Assembly (NCBI RefSeq): GCF_009935865.1
Contig: NZ_QWEL01000012.1
Span: forward strand, 42,028 to 106,027
DNA: 64,000 bases
DNA from: Odoribacter sp. Z80
GTDB lineage: Bacteria; Bacteroidota; Bacteroidia; Bacteroidales; Marinifilaceae
Reading direction: 5' to 3'
The position numbers were made by a program, and so were the translations under genes. The notes beneath the pieces were generated by a model. That model was not told the DNA's origin, did not search any database, and saw only the letters and a program-made list of their open reading frames with translations. How positions within the stretch are numbered: position 1 is the first letter of the stretch; the number at the start of each line of letters is the position of its first letter. Positions 26,323 to 35,422 of the stretch are shown here, piece after piece.

Positions 26323-27519
26323 GTGAAAAACAAGTGGATAAAAACCGGTTCAGCTATTCTGGCATTGATTGCCTTGTTTTTTCTATGCTTACCGGTGTAT
26401 ATGCGGGAGGCTTTGATTCATTGGTATCCGGATATTACGGATACTTATATTTTTGCTTCGCATGTGGTTGAAAAGGCTGATTCCTGTTGGGATTTTCCTG
26501 AAGCGAAGGGATTCAATGATTATGAAATGACTCCGGAGGAAGATGCTTTTTTGAAGCAATACGGGACGGTGGCTTTTCTGGTGATTCGCCAGGATAGTGT
26601 TTTGTATGAAGAATACCGGGACGGCTGGGAACCTGGGAAACTTTCCAATATATTTTCCGCTACCAAAAGTATTGTAGGGTTGTTGGTGGGTATTGCCTGT
26701 GACGAGGGGTATATTGAAAGCCTGGATGATAAGGTCAGTAAGTATTTGCCGGAATTTCGGGAGGGCGATAAAATAACAGTCCGGAATTTACTGACGATGA
26801 GTTCCGGTCTGAATTGGGATGAAGCTTATACGGCATTGATTTCTAAAACGACCCAGGCGTATTACGGGGATAATATCCGGGAATTGATTATGGGGCTGGA
26901 AGTGGTGGAAGAGCCGGGGAGGCGGTATTCTTATAAGAGCGGAGATACCCAGTTGCTTGCTTTTGTATTGGAGGCGGCTTTGAACCGGAGCGACCGGGGG
27001 AAGGAGCAGAGACCGGCAGGGGGATATACTCCCTTGACGATTAGTGAATATGCACAGGAGAAGTTGTGGCAACCCATCCAGGCCTGTCGGAGTGCTTTGT
27101 GGAACCTGGACAGGGAGGGGGGCGATGAGAAGACCTATTGTTGTTTCAATACGACAGCCCGTGATTTGGCCCATTTGGCCCGTCTGGTTCTGCATCATGG
27201 GAGTTGGAACGGCAGGCAGGTGATTTCTCCCGCTTATTTACAGGAAGCGATTTCTCCCGCTTCTTATTTAGAGAATGAGTTTGGGGACGGGCCTTTGGAT
27301 TATTATGGCTTCCAGATTTGGATTATGCATTATGGGGGCATGCAGTTTCCTGCTTTCCGGGGATTGGGAGGCCAGTATGTTTTCATGATTCCCCAACGGC
27401 AGGCAATTGTAGTGCGTCTCGGCCATCGGCGTAGTGATGTGTATGAGCGGGAAGTGACCACGGATATAAGAGAATATCTGGATATAGCCTTTCGTATTTT
27501 AGACAGGCCTGAATATTAG
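26323..27519 (+). CDS. Class C beta-lactamase-like serine hydrolase, membrane anchored
   Basis: A 398-residue protein with an N-terminal helix (SAILALIALFFLCLPVYM) and a beta-lactamase/DD-peptidase fold. SxxK is in NIFSATKSIVGLL; the YxN motif position appears as YKSGDT, so the usual Asn is Ser. The C-terminal region RGLGGQYVFMIPQ is typical of class C-like hydrolases. It is probably an esterase or peptidase rather than a resistance enzyme. I chose the GTG start because AGGAAAGGAG precedes it by 8 bases and it removes a 19-base overlap with coaD that an upstream ATG would give. Confidence 0.85.
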   Translation: MKNKWIKTGSAILALIALFFLCLPVYMREALIHWYPDITDTYIFASHVVEKADSCWDFPEAKGFNDYEMTPEEDAFLKQYGTVAFLVIRQDSVLYEEYRDGWEPGKLSNIFSATKSIVGLLVGIACDEGYIESLDDKVSKYLPEFREGDKITVRNLLTMSSGLNWDEAYTALISKTTQAYYGDNIRELIMGLEVVEEPGRRYSYKSGDTQLLAFVLEAALNRSDRGKEQRPAGGYTPLTISEYAQEKLWQPIQACRSALWNLDREGGDEKTYCCFNTTARDLAHLARLVLHHGSWNGRQVISPAYLQEAISPASYLENEFGDGPLDYYGFQIWIMHYGGMQFPAFRGLGGQYVFMIPQRQAIVVRLGHRRSDVYEREVTTDIREYLDIAFRILDRPEY

Positions 27520-27559
27520 GTTTGAAGGGATTTTTGTTTTCAGGAATTTTGTTGCAGGG

Positions 27560-27581
27560 CCGACAATGATGTTACTGTCGG
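27560..27581. terminator. Possible weak hairpin terminator after the serine hydrolase
   Basis: CCGACA / TGTCGG, a 6-bp perfect stem with a 10-base loop, followed nine bases later by TTTTTGTTT. Modest stem and displaced T tract, so only a candidate. Confidence 0.3.
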
Positions 27582-27616
27582 GGGATATTGTTTTTGTTTC
27601 CTTAAATTGAAGAAAG

Positions 27617-29500
27617 ATGCAAGGGAAAGGACAGGTTTCAGGAAGTGATTTACGGAAGCAGAGGGAGTTGTTGCAGAAAGAATATGAGTATGAGAAGGAA
27701 TTGTACAGGCAGCAGCTTGAGCAACAGGGCATAGAGCGTCGAATCCGGCAGGGAATGTGTTGGTATCCGGTTCATGCCGGAGGGAGCCGCTATAATTCTT
27801 TGAATCAGTTTACGGCAGAAGTCTGCCGGAGCAAGGCGGATGAGACGGAACATGTGTTTGAATACGGGCGTCCGGTATGTTTTTTCCGGTTGCTTGGTGA
27901 TGGGAGTGTCCGTTATTTCAATTTTCCGGCAGTGGTGAGTTATGTCCGGGACAATAAAATGGTTGTTGTCTTGCCGGGACCGCATGTTTTGGCGGAGTTG
28001 AACACAACTGTCGATTTAGGGGTACAATTGTATTTTGATGATACTTCTTACAAAGTGATGTTTTCCGCTTTGCAGGAAGTTATGGAGACGACGGAAGGCC
28101 GCCTTGCCCATTTACGGGAGGTGTTGTCCGGAAATCGTCCGGCTTTGAAAAGGGATTTGCGTCCCCTTTCTTTCCCGTGGCTTAATCCGTCCCAGCAAGA
28201 TGCTGTGAATCAGGTGCTGGCTGTAAAGGAGGTGGCTGTTGTTCACGGCCCGCCGGGGACAGGAAAGACCACCACCCTGGTGGAGGCTATTTTTGAAACT
28301 TTACACAGGGAGGCACAGGTCATGGTTTGTGCCCAGAGTAATACGGCGGTGGACTGGATTTCCGAGAAACTGACGGACCGGGGAATAAATGTATTACGGA
28401 TTGGGAATCCCACTCGGGTGAACGATAAAATGCTGGCTTTTACTTATGAACGTCGTTTTGAGGCTCATCCGGATTATCCTGAATTATGGACTTTGCGGAA
28501 AGCAGTCCGGGAGATGCTCGGACGATTGCGTAAAGGCGGGCGGAGTGAACGGGAAAGTATGCGTAATCATTTATCGAAATTAAACCTGAGGATTCAGGAA
28601 CTGGAAATCAGGATTGATGCCGGATTGTTTGCTGAGGCGAGGGTAATTGCCTGTACTTTGGTCGGTTCTGCAAACCGGCTCTTGGAAAAAAAGCGTTTTT
28701 CTTCCCTGTTTATAGATGAAGCTGCACAAGCCCTCGAAGCTGCCTGCTGGATTCCCATAGGTAGGGCAGACCGGGTCATTCTGGCCGGCGACCATTGTCA
28801 GTTGCCTCCTACTGTGAAATGTCCTGAGGCTTTACGGGGCGGCCTGGGAAAGACATTACTCGAAAAAGTGGCAGTCTCTCAACCGGATGTGGTTTCTTTG
28901 CTGAATATTCAATACCGGATGAACGACGATATCATGCGTTTTTCTTCCCACTGGTTTTACCATGATGAATTGCAGGCTGCTGCGGAAGTGCATGGCCGGG
29001 GAATTCTGGATTTTGATACGGCTGTATGCTGGATAGATACGACTGATTTTGAATTTGATGAAAAGTGTACAGGGGAAGGGACCGGACGTTTCAATACAGG
29101 GGAGGCTGAATTGCTCATCCGGCAATTAAAGGATTATATGGAACGCATCGGGAGTGCCCGTATTCTGGATGAACAGATTGATTTCGGCCTTATTTCACCT
29201 TATCGGGCACAGGTGTATTATCTCCGTAGTTTGTTAAAAAAAGATGTATTTTTCAGGCCTTTCCGTCATTTGATTTCAGTGCATACGGTGGACGGATTTC
29301 AAGGCCAGGAAAGGGATGTTATTTTGATCAGTTTGGTCCGGGCGAATGAGCAGGGACGCATAGGTTTTCTGGGTGATGTGCGCCGGATGAATGTAGCCAT
29401 GACCCGTGCGCGGATGAAATTACTGATTTTCGGGGATGTGGCTACTCTTACGCGACATCCTTTTTACAAAGCATTGTATGAATATTGTTCGGCCTTGTAA
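27617..29500 (+). CDS. Superfamily 1 DNA/RNA helicase (UPF1/IGHMBP2-like)
   Basis: An ATP-dependent helicase of 627 residues: an N-terminal coiled coil (residues 10-45) and a beta-barrel-like region (about 50-170), then RecA-like domains. Walker A is in HGPPGTGKTTTLVEAI, Walker B DEAA in LFIDEAAQALEAAC. Motif III is ILAGDHCQLPPT, motif V SVHTVDGFQGQERDVILIS and motif VI NVAMTRARMKL. The layout matches the small bacterial relatives of eukaryotic IGHMBP2. No signal peptide. Substrate preference (R-loops, RNA, damaged DNA) is not known from sequence. It stands alone on the plus strand. Confidence 0.93.
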   Translation: MQGKGQVSGSDLRKQRELLQKEYEYEKELYRQQLEQQGIERRIRQGMCWYPVHAGGSRYNSLNQFTAEVCRSKADETEHVFEYGRPVCFFRLLGDGSVRYFNFPAVVSYVRDNKMVVVLPGPHVLAELNTTVDLGVQLYFDDTSYKVMFSALQEVMETTEGRLAHLREVLSGNRPALKRDLRPLSFPWLNPSQQDAVNQVLAVKEVAVVHGPPGTGKTTTLVEAIFETLHREAQVMVCAQSNTAVDWISEKLTDRGINVLRIGNPTRVNDKMLAFTYERRFEAHPDYPELWTLRKAVREMLGRLRKGGRSERESMRNHLSKLNLRIQELEIRIDAGLFAEARVIACTLVGSANRLLEKKRFSSLFIDEAAQALEAACWIPIGRADRVILAGDHCQLPPTVKCPEALRGGLGKTLLEKVAVSQPDVVSLLNIQYRMNDDIMRFSSHWFYHDELQAAAEVHGRGILDFDTAVCWIDTTDFEFDEKCTGEGTGRFNTGEAELLIRQLKDYMERIGSARILDEQIDFGLISPYRAQVYYLRSLLKKDVFFRPFRHLISVHTVDGFQGQERDVILISLVRANEQGRIGFLGDVRRMNVAMTRARMKLLIFGDVATLTRHPFYKALYEYCSAL

Positions 29501-29523
29501 ATGGAGTTTTCCGGTTGGAAAAT

Positions 29524-29548
29524 GCCCCCGGACATCATAGCCGGAGGC
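29524..29548 (-). terminator. Hairpin between helicase and crcB, likely terminator
   Basis: GCCCCCGG pairs with CCGGAGGC (one mismatch) around a 9-base loop. On the minus strand it is followed by CATTTTCC, so it best fits the end of the urease-crcB unit. On the plus strand no T tract follows. Confidence 0.5.
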
Positions 29549-29566
29549 TGAAAAAAACAGGAGGCA

Positions 29567-29944
29567 TTATGCCGGTTTTACCAGGCTGCGCCCCAGCCAT
29601 ACCAAGACGATGCCTAACACGATACTCAGGATAAGGTAGGCGGAAAAATATCCCCAATGTTTGTTTTGCATCAGCAGAAACATGTCGTCCGCAAAGGAAG
29701 AAAAGGTGGTGAATCCGCCGCAGAATCCGGTAATCAGGAAAATGTTCATCTGGGTAGAGATGAGATGGGTTTTTTCTGCCATACCGAAGAAAATGCCAAT
29801 AACAAAACTACCGATTATGTTTACGGCAAAGGTGCCCCACGGGAAAGGTGAAGCTGTCATATAATGGGCCAGTTTCCCGACCAGAAAACGAAGACAGGTT
29901 CCGATAAAGCCGCCTGCCCCGGCAATTAACATCGCTTTGAACAT
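29567..29944 (-). CDS. crcB: Fluoride ion channel CrcB/Fluc
   Basis: Dual-topology fluoride channel that lowers cytoplasmic fluoride. The 125 residues form four helices, with the N-terminal GAGGFIGTCLRFLV and the central GFCGGFTTFSSFADD signatures, the latter carrying the phenylalanine/threonine track of the pore. It follows the MFS gene by 28 bases on the same strand and precedes a hairpin terminator, so it looks like the last gene of the urease transcript. The gap is too short for a fluoride riboswitch and I see none. Fluoride is a known urease inhibitor, which may explain the placement. Confidence 0.93.
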   Translation of the reverse strand: MFKAMLIAGAGGFIGTCLRFLVGKLAHYMTASPFPWGTFAVNIIGSFVIGIFFGMAEKTHLISTQMNIFLITGFCGGFTTFSSFADDMFLLMQNKHWGYFSAYLILSIVLGIVLVWLGRSLVKPA

Positions 29945-29972
29945 TGTTTTAAATTTTTGTGGTTAAAAAATA

Positions 29973-31340
29973 TCATTCTTTTCTGTTTATTACTTTAGGT
30001 CCGGTCAGGATGGTTATTACGCCTCCTGTCAACAGGACAGCAATGGCTACGGCGAGCACCAGTGTTCCGCCTCCTGCTTTTAAGAGGAGCGGGATGATAA
30101 AGGTGGCTATAATGGCACCCAGTTTGCCTAAAGCGGAGGCTACCCCTTCTCCCCCTGCTCTTTCCTCTAAACTGTAAATACGGCTGGGAAGTTCGAAGGT
30201 GGACAGGTGGGGGCCGGCATTCAGAGCTAATTCAAATAAGAGAAAGCCGCTTAAGATGATCCCCGCAGAGGCTTGGTAAAGATAACCCAAAAGTGTGACA
30301 GTGAGACCGGCGGCACAAATAAAAAAGCCCAGAGCTTGTGTCCGGATGATGTCCAGTTTGCTGACGACTGTCAGTCCTGAAATAAAACCCAGTATGATAA
30401 ACAGGTCGATATAAAAGGTGAACCGGAAAGATTCAATCGTTTGAGTCAGTGGGTTGGAGCTGTTTTGAATTAATCCCAGCGTCATCAGTAGGGTAGGTGT
30501 GAATATTCCGATCCCATATACTCCCATGCCTTCGCATCCCCAGGGAATACCGCTCAGAATGAGCCGTCTGAGGTTGCTTTTGCCGAATATATTTTTAGTA
30601 TTACTCTGAGGTTGGGGAGTCAATTGTTTTTTATGGGCCAATTCCCCGATGTGTACATCCTGTCCCAGAAAATGTCTGACGTTTTTTTCTGCTTCTTGTG
30701 TTTTACCGTGCAGGGCGAGCCATCCGGGACTTTCAACAAACCAGAAACGGGCACCGAAAGTAATGGTTGCCAGAAGGGTGAGGAATAAAAAAAGCCGGTT
30801 CCAGAGTTCTGGGTCGGGATAGGTTCTCAGTACATACCAGACAATGAGAATCATGGAGGTGTTCCCCAGGGCGGAGGTTGCTTTGGATATGCCTAACATG
30901 GTCCTTTGCCATTTTTTAGGCATGATTTCCGATACATAAGAAGGATCCAGGGCGTAGGAACCGCCGATGCAAAATCCGATAATCAGCAAATTCAGGGTGA
31001 GTACGGCAATGGAATGGCTGAAGAAAATCCACAGGGAGGCTGCGGTAATCAGCAAAGGACACAGCCGGAAGAAAAGCAGATAGCCGTATTTATCGCTGAA
31101 ATGGCCGATAACCAACGAGCCGGCCATGATGCCCGTCAAGCCTGAAGAGAAGATAAAGCCTTGCAGCCACGAAGATAATCCGGGATGGTGGGTTATGGCT
31201 ATCAGGGGGGCGATAACACTGACTAACACTGCCAGTGCTCCGCCGAAAAATTGTCCGGCAGAAGCGATAATCAGTATTTTTATGTGCCTCCATCGGAGAG
31301 GCATGGTATCCATGTTATATTGCTGATGTGTAGCCGTCAT
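29973..31340 (-). CDS. MFS transporter in the urease operon
   Basis: A 455-residue inner-membrane transporter with about 12 helices. MFS motif A is in VIGHFSDKYGYLLFFR after helix 2. A cytoplasmic loop near the middle carries FVESPGWLALHGKTQEAEKNVRHFLGQD, a sugar-porter-type feature (PESPRWL equivalent). It starts two bases after the urea channel stop, so the pair is almost certainly co-translated. The substrate is unknown; the sugar-porter-like loop argues for an organic solute rather than ammonium, but the operon context points to urea metabolism. Confidence 0.85.
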   Translation of the reverse strand: MTATHQQYNMDTMPLRWRHIKILIIASAGQFFGGALAVLVSVIAPLIAITHHPGLSSWLQGFIFSSGLTGIMAGSLVIGHFSDKYGYLLFFRLCPLLITAASLWIFFSHSIAVLTLNLLIIGFCIGGSYALDPSYVSEIMPKKWQRTMLGISKATSALGNTSMILIVWYVLRTYPDPELWNRLFLFLTLLATITFGARFWFVESPGWLALHGKTQEAEKNVRHFLGQDVHIGELAHKKQLTPQPQSNTKNIFGKSNLRRLILSGIPWGCEGMGVYGIGIFTPTLLMTLGLIQNSSNPLTQTIESFRFTFYIDLFIILGFISGLTVVSKLDIIRTQALGFFICAAGLTVTLLGYLYQASAGIILSGFLLFELALNAGPHLSTFELPSRIYSLEERAGGEGVASALGKLGAIIATFIIPLLLKAGGGTLVLAVAIAVLLTGGVITILTGPKVINRKE

Positions 31341-31342
31341 TT

Positions 31343-32320
31343 TTAGCCTTGCTGCAGGATTTTTTTATCTATTTTCAGGTGTGGCCAGAGAAATAACCAG
31401 GTAGCGACACAAAACGGTCCGGTGAGGGTCGGGATGCCGATGGGGGCAAAGAAGGTGTCCATGCCGGCCTGGATGAAGACGGTAGCAAAGATGCCCAGTA
31501 GGGTCCATATAGCAGTTCGCCAGTTGACGTGATAAAAAGTGGTACCCAAGGCAATGGCCGTTAATACGGGACTGAATCCGAATAGTCCGTTGGCAATATC
31601 TTCTCCGTTGCATTGATAGAGGATGGCTATGCACAGGGCGAATGCTGAACCGGCGGCCGCCCAGAGTGCCGCCCAGCGGTTACTGATGAATAATCCGATT
31701 AAAAAAAGCAGGCCGGTTACCCATGAATTGATCAGAAAGACCTGGCTGATTCCGGATAGCCAGTAGATGAGCAGGTCTTTAAAGCTGGCGTTGAACGTAG
31801 TGGAAAAATGGCCCGGTAATTCGGGAGCACCTAAACCGGAGTCCGGAAGAGCGTGCATAAGGCGGGAGGCCATCAGGACAAGCCAGGTGATCAGGACAAA
31901 AGGAAACGTAAAAGAACTGACTTTATAAGGGGCCAGCAGGTCGTTCAGGCCCGTCATGACCCAGGTGGTCATGGATGAGAAAATGACAATAGCCAGCCAC
32001 ATCAGGGGCACATTTCCCAGAAAAGTAGGTAAGGCGCATCCTACCAATATGCCGTTAAATCCCCAAAGTCCGTTTAGTCCTTTTTCAGCCGGATATTTCA
32101 ATAGATAACCGGTAATGGTTGACATGAAAGCTCCGGCAACAGCCCCCCAGGCAACTGCCGGCATGCGGGCTGTGTAGGCTCCGTAAAAAATTCCGGCCAG
32201 GAAGAAAATTCCAGTCCAGGCATTTCCCTGAAACATGACTTGTCCGGCTCCTTTCAGGAAGAGGTTGAGGAAACCAGATGAGAATATGGCCGGTAATTTG
32301 GTAGTAGTTGTTGTTTCCAT
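31343..32320 (-). CDS. Urea transporter (UT family channel)
   Basis: A 325-residue membrane protein with ten or so hydrophobic segments forming two homologous halves. Urea-transporter signatures are present in each half: FLKGAGQVMFQGNAWTGIFF in the first and GISQVFLINSWVTGLLFLIG in the second, and GLWGFNGILVGCALP versus GLFGFSPVLTAIALG. These match the UT-B/bacterial UT fold, which passes urea down its gradient. Immediate position after ureD supports the role strongly. It would feed urea to the cytoplasmic urease. Confidence 0.92.
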   Translation of the reverse strand: METTTTTKLPAIFSSGFLNLFLKGAGQVMFQGNAWTGIFFLAGIFYGAYTARMPAVAWGAVAGAFMSTITGYLLKYPAEKGLNGLWGFNGILVGCALPTFLGNVPLMWLAIVIFSSMTTWVMTGLNDLLAPYKVSSFTFPFVLITWLVLMASRLMHALPDSGLGAPELPGHFSTTFNASFKDLLIYWLSGISQVFLINSWVTGLLFLIGLFISNRWAALWAAAGSAFALCIAILYQCNGEDIANGLFGFSPVLTAIALGTTFYHVNWRTAIWTLLGIFATVFIQAGMDTFFAPIGIPTLTGPFCVATWLFLWPHLKIDKKILQQG

Positions 32321-32339
32321 GGTTTATGAATTTTTGAAA

Positions 32340-33257
32340 TTATTTCCAGATAAACTCTTCCGGTAAAGGCTTGCCTTTGATTTGCATCCGGACAATGGAA
32401 GCAAATTCGCGGATTGTTTTTTTTACCGGCTGAGTTTCTTCCCCCAATACTTTGAATATTAGTCCGCATTCATTGGGCAGGTAACTGATTCCTGCAGCCA
32501 GATGGGGATGCCTGTTGATGAATACCTGGGTTTGGGCATAGATTTGTGTGGCATCCTGAGGTGGCGTGAGTACAATGACATTGCCCAGTACATCGTAATG
32601 ATGCATTATGCCAATGTCCCGGACCGTTTTTTCTTTGGGTGCCGCAACCATCTTTTCGCGGAACAGGAGAGTCCCTTCCGGCCGGCGTGCCTGGGTACAG
32701 ACAGACAACAGGTCGTATACGAACAGTTCCCCGTCCTGATAGTATTTTCGGCCTCCTGTATATATCTCCGAATAAAACAGGGTGGCTGACGGATGGATAA
32801 CAATGTCCGTATTGGTGGCATAACGGCTGTTGCGGCAGGGGATTGTGGCTTCCGGAATGTATTCGAGGTACGCATTTTCTTCCAGGGTGAACGTTTGTTT
32901 CAAGCCTGAGAAGTTGTTTTTCATTTCGGCAATTTTTGTGGCAGCCCCTGTCGATATGAAAGCATAGGCATCCTTTCGGATGGTAAACCGGTTTTCATAT
33001 CGGTCGCCGTCTACGTTCGGTCCTCCTGCCGAGAGGATATAGACACAGGGCATTTCGGGCATGCTTTCATCAAAATACAGTTCTTGCTGGACAATCAGAG
33101 GGGCCCGCCGTTCCCAATGCCGCATGATGGATTTCCGGTTTTCGTCAAGTTCGAAAACCAGGTCCAGTAAACCGAATTTGCCCGGTGCTCCCATACGCAT
33201 AGCCTGGGTGGGTGCCTGGTAGGGCTTTAGTTCCTTGCAATGGATAAAATCATTCAT
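32340..33257 (-). CDS. ureD: Urease accessory protein UreD
   Basis: Scaffold of the UreDFG complex that delivers nickel to apo-urease. It has about 305 residues from the ATG chosen ([16 protein letters not shown]). The UreD family core is visible: [52 protein letters not shown] and [17 protein letters not shown] longer ORF running 33 codons upstream inside ureG reads as low-complexity shadow sequence, and the chosen ATG overlaps the ureG stop as ATGA, so I reject it. Last accessory gene before the urea channel. Confidence 0.93.
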   Translation of the reverse strand: MNDFIHCKELKPYQAPTQAMRMGAPGKFGLLDLVFELDENRKSIMRHWERRAPLIVQQELYFDESMPEMPCVYILSAGGPNVDGDRYENRFTIRKDAYAFISTGAATKIAEMKNNFSGLKQTFTLEENAYLEYIPEATIPCRNSRYATNTDIVIHPSATLFYSEIYTGGRKYYQDGELFVYDLLSVCTQARRPEGTLLFREKMVAAPKEKTVRDIGIMHHYDVLGNVIVLTPPQDATQIYAQTQVFINRHPHLAAGISYLPNECGLIFKVLGEETQPVKKTIREFASIVRMQIKGKPLPEEFIWK

Positions 33258-33904
33258 TGTTTCATCTCCTCTACTTCTTTTTGGGATATCCGGTCGAACA
33301 GTGCCATATCGCGTATTAATCCGACCAGTTCCTGAATGCCTTCGCCGGTCATGCAATTGGTGAAAATAAAAGGTTTGCCGGGGCGCATCAGGGCCGAATC
33401 GTGGCGCATGACTTCCAGAGAAGCATGCACATAGGGCGCCAGGTCGGTTTTGTTGATGACGAGAATATCGGAATAGGAAATGCCCGGACCGTCTTTACGG
33501 GGAATCTTATCGCCTGCTGCGACGTCGATGACATAGATAAAGAAATCTACTAATGCCGGACTGAAAGTGAGGGTCAGGTTATCTCCTCCTGACTCAATCA
33601 ATACGATGTCGCTATCCGGGAATTTCGCTTCCATCTCTTCGACGGCGGCAATGTTCATGGAAGGGTCTTCCCGTACGGCCGTATGGGGGCAGGCTCCTGT
33701 TTCTACGCCGATAATCCGTTCTTCTGCCAGGTAGCCTTTCAGCATTTTCCGGACGTGTTTTGCATCTTCGGTTGTGACAATATCATTTGTAATAATCAGT
33801 ACTTTCAGGCCTGACTGTAAAAAATAGGGGGTGATGGCTTCAATCAAAGCGGTTTTCCCCGAGCCGACGGGGCCACCGATTCCGATTCGGCATGTGTTGC
33901 TCAT
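33254..33904 (-). CDS. ureG: Urease accessory GTPase UreG
   Basis: SIMIBI-class GTPase that powers nickel insertion. The P-loop GPVGSGKT lies at residues 11-18. The metal-binding Cys-Pro-His motif is [16 protein letters not shown], Walker B-like [13 protein letters not shown], and the guanine-specificity motif [11 protein letters not shown] (NKTD). The length of 216 is standard. Ordered between ureF and ureD with a four-base overlap to ureD. Confidence 0.97.
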   Translation of the reverse strand: MSNTCRIGIGGPVGSGKTALIEAITPYFLQSGLKVLIITNDIVTTEDAKHVRKMLKGYLAEERIIGVETGACPHTAVREDPSMNIAAVEEMEAKFPDSDIVLIESGGDNLTLTFSPALVDFFIYVIDVAAGDKIPRKDGPGISYSDILVINKTDLAPYVHASLEVMRHDSALMRPGKPFIFTNCMTGEGIQELVGLIRDMALFDRISQKEVEEMKQ

Positions 33905-33930
33905 GGTTTAAATTTTAAGGTGTTAAGGTT

Positions 33931-34623
33931 TTAGTTCATAAACATTCTCATTTTGCCTTTTTCGTGCAGGGAGGCAATAATGTCGATTTCAGGGGCAAAG
34001 GTCCTTATGTCTTCAAAATCCATTTGTCGGATAATCTCATAATCTGCTGTGGTCTCAGAACAAAGACGATAGAGGATGGCCTGGGTTTCGTAGTGGGAAA
34101 CTTTTACGCAGCGCAGGGCTGCATTCAGGATCATATTGATGGTTCCGTATTCAATGGCGGCGAACAGTTCTTCTTCTTTGGAGCCGTTTTGCTGAAACCA
34201 AATGGCCTGTGCTATGGGATAAGTGCCCGGAACTACCTTTTTGCAGATGTCGTTAAGCCATTGCCGCATGAGGGCATTGTCACTGATTTGCATACAAATT
34301 TCGGCCATTTTTTTCCCCATACGGGTCAGCATCAGACGGGCTTCCGTGTTCATTTTACATAAGATGACCTGATGGTCGGCTTTCCGGATCATCCTGTAAT
34401 CGTTCTGTCCGGCTGCGCGGAAGGCTTGCAGGGCAGCGATTCCGTCGCAGTAAATTGTTTGCTGAAGAACGGTCCGGGTATATTGTTCCAGCGTTTCGGC
34501 GTTGTGGACAATGCCTTCAAAAGCTGCTGTTTCCAGTCCATTGGAAAAGGAGAAAGTTCCGACCGGAAAGGCAGAATCGGAAAACTCCAGGAGATGCATC
34601 AATCGTGTAATTTCATCAGTCAT
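33931..34623 (-). CDS. ureF: Urease accessory protein UreF
   Basis: Activator of UreG GTPase cycling in the UreDFG complex. The all-helical 230-residue protein carries the family's N-terminal segment LLEFSDSAFPVGTFSFSNGLETA and the SHYETQAILYRL region near the C-terminus. The length is normal. It begins 12 bases after ureE and ends 26 before ureG, consistent with one transcript. Confidence 0.94.
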   Translation of the reverse strand: MTDEITRLMHLLEFSDSAFPVGTFSFSNGLETAAFEGIVHNAETLEQYTRTVLQQTIYCDGIAALQAFRAAGQNDYRMIRKADHQVILCKMNTEARLMLTRMGKKMAEICMQISDNALMRQWLNDICKKVVPGTYPIAQAIWFQQNGSKEEELFAAIEYGTINMILNAALRCVKVSHYETQAILYRLCSETTADYEIIRQMDFEDIRTFAPEIDIIASLHEKGKMRMFMN

Positions 34624-34635
34624 GAGGTCATGATT

Positions 34636-35328
34636 TTATTGGTGTGTATTTCCGTTTATCACTTTTTGTTCGTCAGGCGACAAGACTTTCCCTTTATGGA
34701 AGGGGGTATGGAGGACACTTTCTGCATGGGAATATCCTGAATGAGGGGTATGGTGGGCGTGATTGTGGCCCGGTTCATGAATATGGGGCAGTTCCTGGGA
34801 GGCTCCCCCGAAAAGTTGGCGTATTTCATGAGGTGCTAAAAAGGGAATGATTTCCTGGCCTGCCTGAAACTCATAGGTAATGTTTTCGAAGTGGTGGGTG
34901 TCCATCACGCTTTTCATGACTTTCTTGTCTACAGTCAGGGGCACATATACTTTTGTTCCTTTGACAATGGCGGGCCAGTGCTGATTGCCTATGGCATGTC
35001 CCAGTTCGACACAGCACCGGATAATTTCTTCTGTTTTCTTGTCCGTCATTCTCTGTAAGTCGATAATCAATACAGGTTTTAATTCAATGCGAATGACTAC
35101 GGCGTGTTGGGTTTCCGCATTGTATTCCAGGATGTCTCCGTTTTCCACCTGACTGTGTCGTTTCAGGGCTATTCCGTATTCCGTTCCTGTATTGCTTTGA
35201 GCGATAAAACGGCTTTTCTGTGCAGTCCATTGGTCGAGGTGAAGGTATTCGATTGCGGTATTTTTGAGTTTCTCGCTCCACGCAGCGTCGGAATACATAT
35301 TTCCGAGTACTTGGGTGTACATTTTCAT
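34636..35328 (-). CDS. ureE: Urease nickel chaperone UreE with His-rich tail
   Basis: Delivers nickel to UreG. It has 230 residues. The core metal site is GHAIGNQHWP at residues 110-119, the standard UreE motif containing the dimer-interface histidines. The C-terminal region 182-211 holds ten histidines in thirty residues (HIHEPGHNHAHH and following), as in His-tailed UreE proteins that also store nickel. It is longer than the common 150-190 residues because of an N-terminal and a C-terminal extension. Separated from ureC by a 94-base spacer containing a long imperfect hairpin. Confidence 0.95.
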   Translation of the reverse strand: MKMYTQVLGNMYSDAAWSEKLKNTAIEYLHLDQWTAQKSRFIAQSNTGTEYGIALKRHSQVENGDILEYNAETQHAVVIRIELKPVLIIDLQRMTDKKTEEIIRCCVELGHAIGNQHWPAIVKGTKVYVPLTVDKKVMKSVMDTHHFENITYEFQAGQEIIPFLAPHEIRQLFGGASQELPHIHEPGHNHAHHTPHSGYSHAESVLHTPFHKGKVLSPDEQKVINGNTHQ

Positions 35329-35346
35329 AGGTAGAAGATTGATTGG

Positions 35347-35404
35347 GAAATCCGGATATCCGGCCTTCAGTAATTGAGGTAACTGCCGGCCGGATTCGGA
35401 TTTC
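35347..35404 (-). repeat. Long imperfect hairpin in the ureC-ureE spacer
   Basis: Left arm 35347-35365 and right arm 35388-35404 pair over about 16 positions with a small internal bulge, around a 22-base loop. The left arm includes the 12-base palindrome CCGGATATCCGG. On the transcribed (minus) strand it sits between structural and accessory genes, and no T tract follows. So an mRNA processing or 3'-end stabilising element is more likely than a terminator. Confidence 0.55.
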
Positions 35405-35422
35405 TGATTTGATTTTTATTGT

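Noticed and set aside
29945..29972. Fluoride riboswitch in front of crcB
   Set aside because: Only 28 bases separate MFS and crcB, too short for the crcB motif, and its conserved bases are not seen.
33258..33356. 33-codon N-terminal extension of UreD
   Set aside because: It lies inside ureG in another frame, is Arg-rich and unlike UreD. The ATG overlapping the ureG stop gives the normal UreD start.
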